From: Bacteroidales bacterium
Lineage (GTDB): Bacteria > Bacteroidota > Bacteroidia > Bacteroidales > WCHB1-69
Reading direction: 5' to 3'
Assembly (NCBI GenBank): GCA_031264975.1
Contig: JAISDH010000117.1
Location: 1 to 6,233 of the forward strand
Length of the DNA: 6,233 bases
Shown: positions 5,161-6,233 of the stretch, piece by piece
How the letters are laid out: each line of letters starts with the position of its first letter
Numbering within the stretch: the stretch's first letter is position 1
Program-made: the position numbers and the translations under genes
The notes under the pieces: model-generated
The model's input: only the letters and a program-made list of their open reading frames with translations
Databases searched by the model: none
Told to the model about the DNA's origin: nothing

Positions 5161-6159
5161 ATGAAAAAGTTGTTTTTTTTATTTGTTATTGTGATTTCGT
5201 TTACCTTGTTTTCAGGGTGCGACGGTATGGGGTCGCAAGGGGATGGTTTTGTTTCGTCTTCCGGGCGTTCAGGGGAGGTTTTGGTTGTTTGTAGTGATAA
5301 ACAATGGAAAGGTTCTCTTGGAGACAGCATACACACTCTTTTAATGCAACCGGTTTTGGGATTACCTCAGGAAGAACCTATGTTTACGCTTTCTCATATT
5401 TCGGAAAACCGGTTTGTGGAAGCTTATAAGAAACAGAGGAATATTATCTTTTTTACAATAGATACAACTATTGAACAAACAAAGATTGCCGTCAATCACA
5501 ATACCTGGGCGCGACCACAACTGCTGATACAAGTGAAGGCAAAAAATGAACAGCAAGCAATGGAAACGTTTTCCAAATATCAGAAAGAAATTATAAATTA
5601 CTTGCTTACTTCCGAAATGAAGCGGTTTCAACGCGCACAACGAAGCAAGCAGAATTTCTATTTGAGTTCGGAAATAGAGAAATTGTTTAATATATCTATC
5701 GTAATACCGGAAGGATTTATTTTTGCCGTAAAAGACAGTAGTTTTGTTTGGTTGCGTAAAGACACAAAAGAATGGACTCAAAACATACTCATTTTTGCGC
5801 AAGATTACAGGGATACAAACCAATTAAAAAATGAACATATTGTAAGCTATCGAAATACAAATACCCAAAAATATGTTTTTGGACCCATGGATGGTTCTTA
5901 TGTAGTTGTTGACGAACAGTATATTCCTACCATTTCAGCATACGCTGAATTTTCGGAAGGGTATACTGTTCGTACAGTCGGATTGTGGAAAATGGTAAAA
6001 GATTTTATGGGAGGTCCTTTTGTAGATATGAGTATATTGGATGCTAAAAATAATCGTATTGTTACAGTGGACGGATTTTTGTATGCTCCTTCCGACGACA
6101 AACGTGATTTACTTCGTCAATTGGAATCGGTCTTGCTTTCGGTAAAGTTTATTCAATAG
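5161..6159 (+). CDS. DUF4837-family lipoprotein
   Basis: The protein is 332 residues with a lipoprotein signal peptide: MKK, a hydrophobic stretch (4-16) and the lipobox F-S-G-C with the lipidated Cys at position 20. A short Gly/Ser-rich linker (21-37) precedes the folded part, which starts GEVLVVCSDKQWKG (38-51). Other landmarks are LPQEEPMF (68-75), RNIIFF (93-98), FNISIVIPEGF (176-186), FVWLRKD (195-201) and the ending GFLYAPSDDKRDLLRQLE (305-322). The length and this order match the DUF4837 family as I remember it, a Bacteroidota-specific envelope protein of unknown function. The lipid anchor places it in the outer or inner membrane; no sorting signal is obvious after the Cys. The start is set by the signal peptide. 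A possible signal-peptide-bearing gene follows 15 bases downstream. Confidence 0.8.
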   Translation: MKKLFFLFVIVISFTLFSGCDGMGSQGDGFVSSSGRSGEVLVVCSDKQWKGSLGDSIHTLLMQPVLGLPQEEPMFTLSHISENRFVEAYKKQRNIIFFTIDTTIEQTKIAVNHNTWARPQLLIQVKAKNEQQAMETFSKYQKEIINYLLTSEMKRFQRAQRSKQNFYLSSEIEKLFNISIVIPEGFIFAVKDSSFVWLRKDTKEWTQNILIFAQDYRDTNQLKNEHIVSYRNTNTQKYVFGPMDGSYVVVDEQYIPTISAYAEFSEGYTVRTVGLWKMVKDFMGGPFVDMSILDAKNNRIVTVDGFLYAPSDDKRDLLRQLESVLLSVKFIQ

Positions 6160-6174
6160 TTGTTCATTAAAGAC

Positions 6175-6233
6175 ATGGTAAAATTTCTCTTGAAACGGAA
6201 TATCTTCATTTATTTATGTATTGGTTTTTTATC
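6175..6233 (+). CDS. Partial gene start with signal-peptide-like N-terminus
   Basis: An ATG 15 bases after the lipoprotein stop opens a frame that stays open for 19 codons to the window end. It reads MVKFLLKRN, then a hydrophobic run IFIYLCIGFL: positively charged residues followed by a membrane-type segment, as in a signal peptide or membrane anchor. The close spacing suggests it belongs to the same transcript. I recall lytic transglycosylases next to DUF4837 genes in this phylum, but too little is present to assign a product. Confidence 0.5.
   Translation, partial: MVKFLLKRNIFIYLCIGFL

Noticed and set aside
5362..5823. 153-codon minus-strand frame opposite the lipoprotein gene
   Set aside because: Antisense shadow of a well-supported coding region; no motifs and an improbable composition.

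Overview
This window looks like AT-rich chromosomal DNA from a Bacteroidota (Bacteroidales-type) bacterium. The evidence is threefold: promoters of the TAnnTTTG type that this phylum uses instead of the usual -10 box; a lipoprotein of the DUF4837 type, a family I know only from this phylum; and a DUF62 protein with Bacteroidota-style motif wording. All recognisable genes lie on the + strand. I see no rRNA, tRNA, CRISPR array, transposase or phage gene.

Layout. (1) At 72-1476, a promoter drives a two-gene unit: a DUF62 / SAM hydroxide adenosyltransferase-like protein, then a low-molecular-weight protein tyrosine phosphatase whose ATG overlaps the preceding stop (ATGA). (2) At 1477-2397, about 920 bases carry no convincing gene. 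They hold a large nested hairpin with a perfect 20-bp stem, a cluster of GC-rich palindromes resembling interspersed Bacteroidota repeats, a 96-base stretch with no adenine on the + strand, and about 500 bases of AT-rich DNA without recognisable content. (3) At 2398-3030 lies a small secreted protein with a reduced FGE-sulfatase (SUMF1-like) fold that lacks the metal-binding cysteines of the enzymes. (4) At 3031-3332 is an intergenic region with a long interrupted hairpin. (5) From 3333 to the end runs a probable co-directional unit: a strong TAnnTTTG promoter, thyA (264 aa, all catalytic residues present), a tandem universal stress protein, a DUF4837 lipoprotein, and the first 19 codons of a further gene with a signal-peptide-like start. 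The gaps are 55, 52 and 15 bases.

The genes are mostly ordinary housekeeping and envelope functions, and I do not see a clear new multi-gene system. The points most worth a second look are the DUF62 protein, which seems to have lost the whole catalytic triad while keeping ligand-binding positions; two promoters that are each followed by a seven-codon mini-ORF starting exactly 20 bases before the real gene and ending on its start codon; and the palindrome-rich, partly adenine-free intergenic island.
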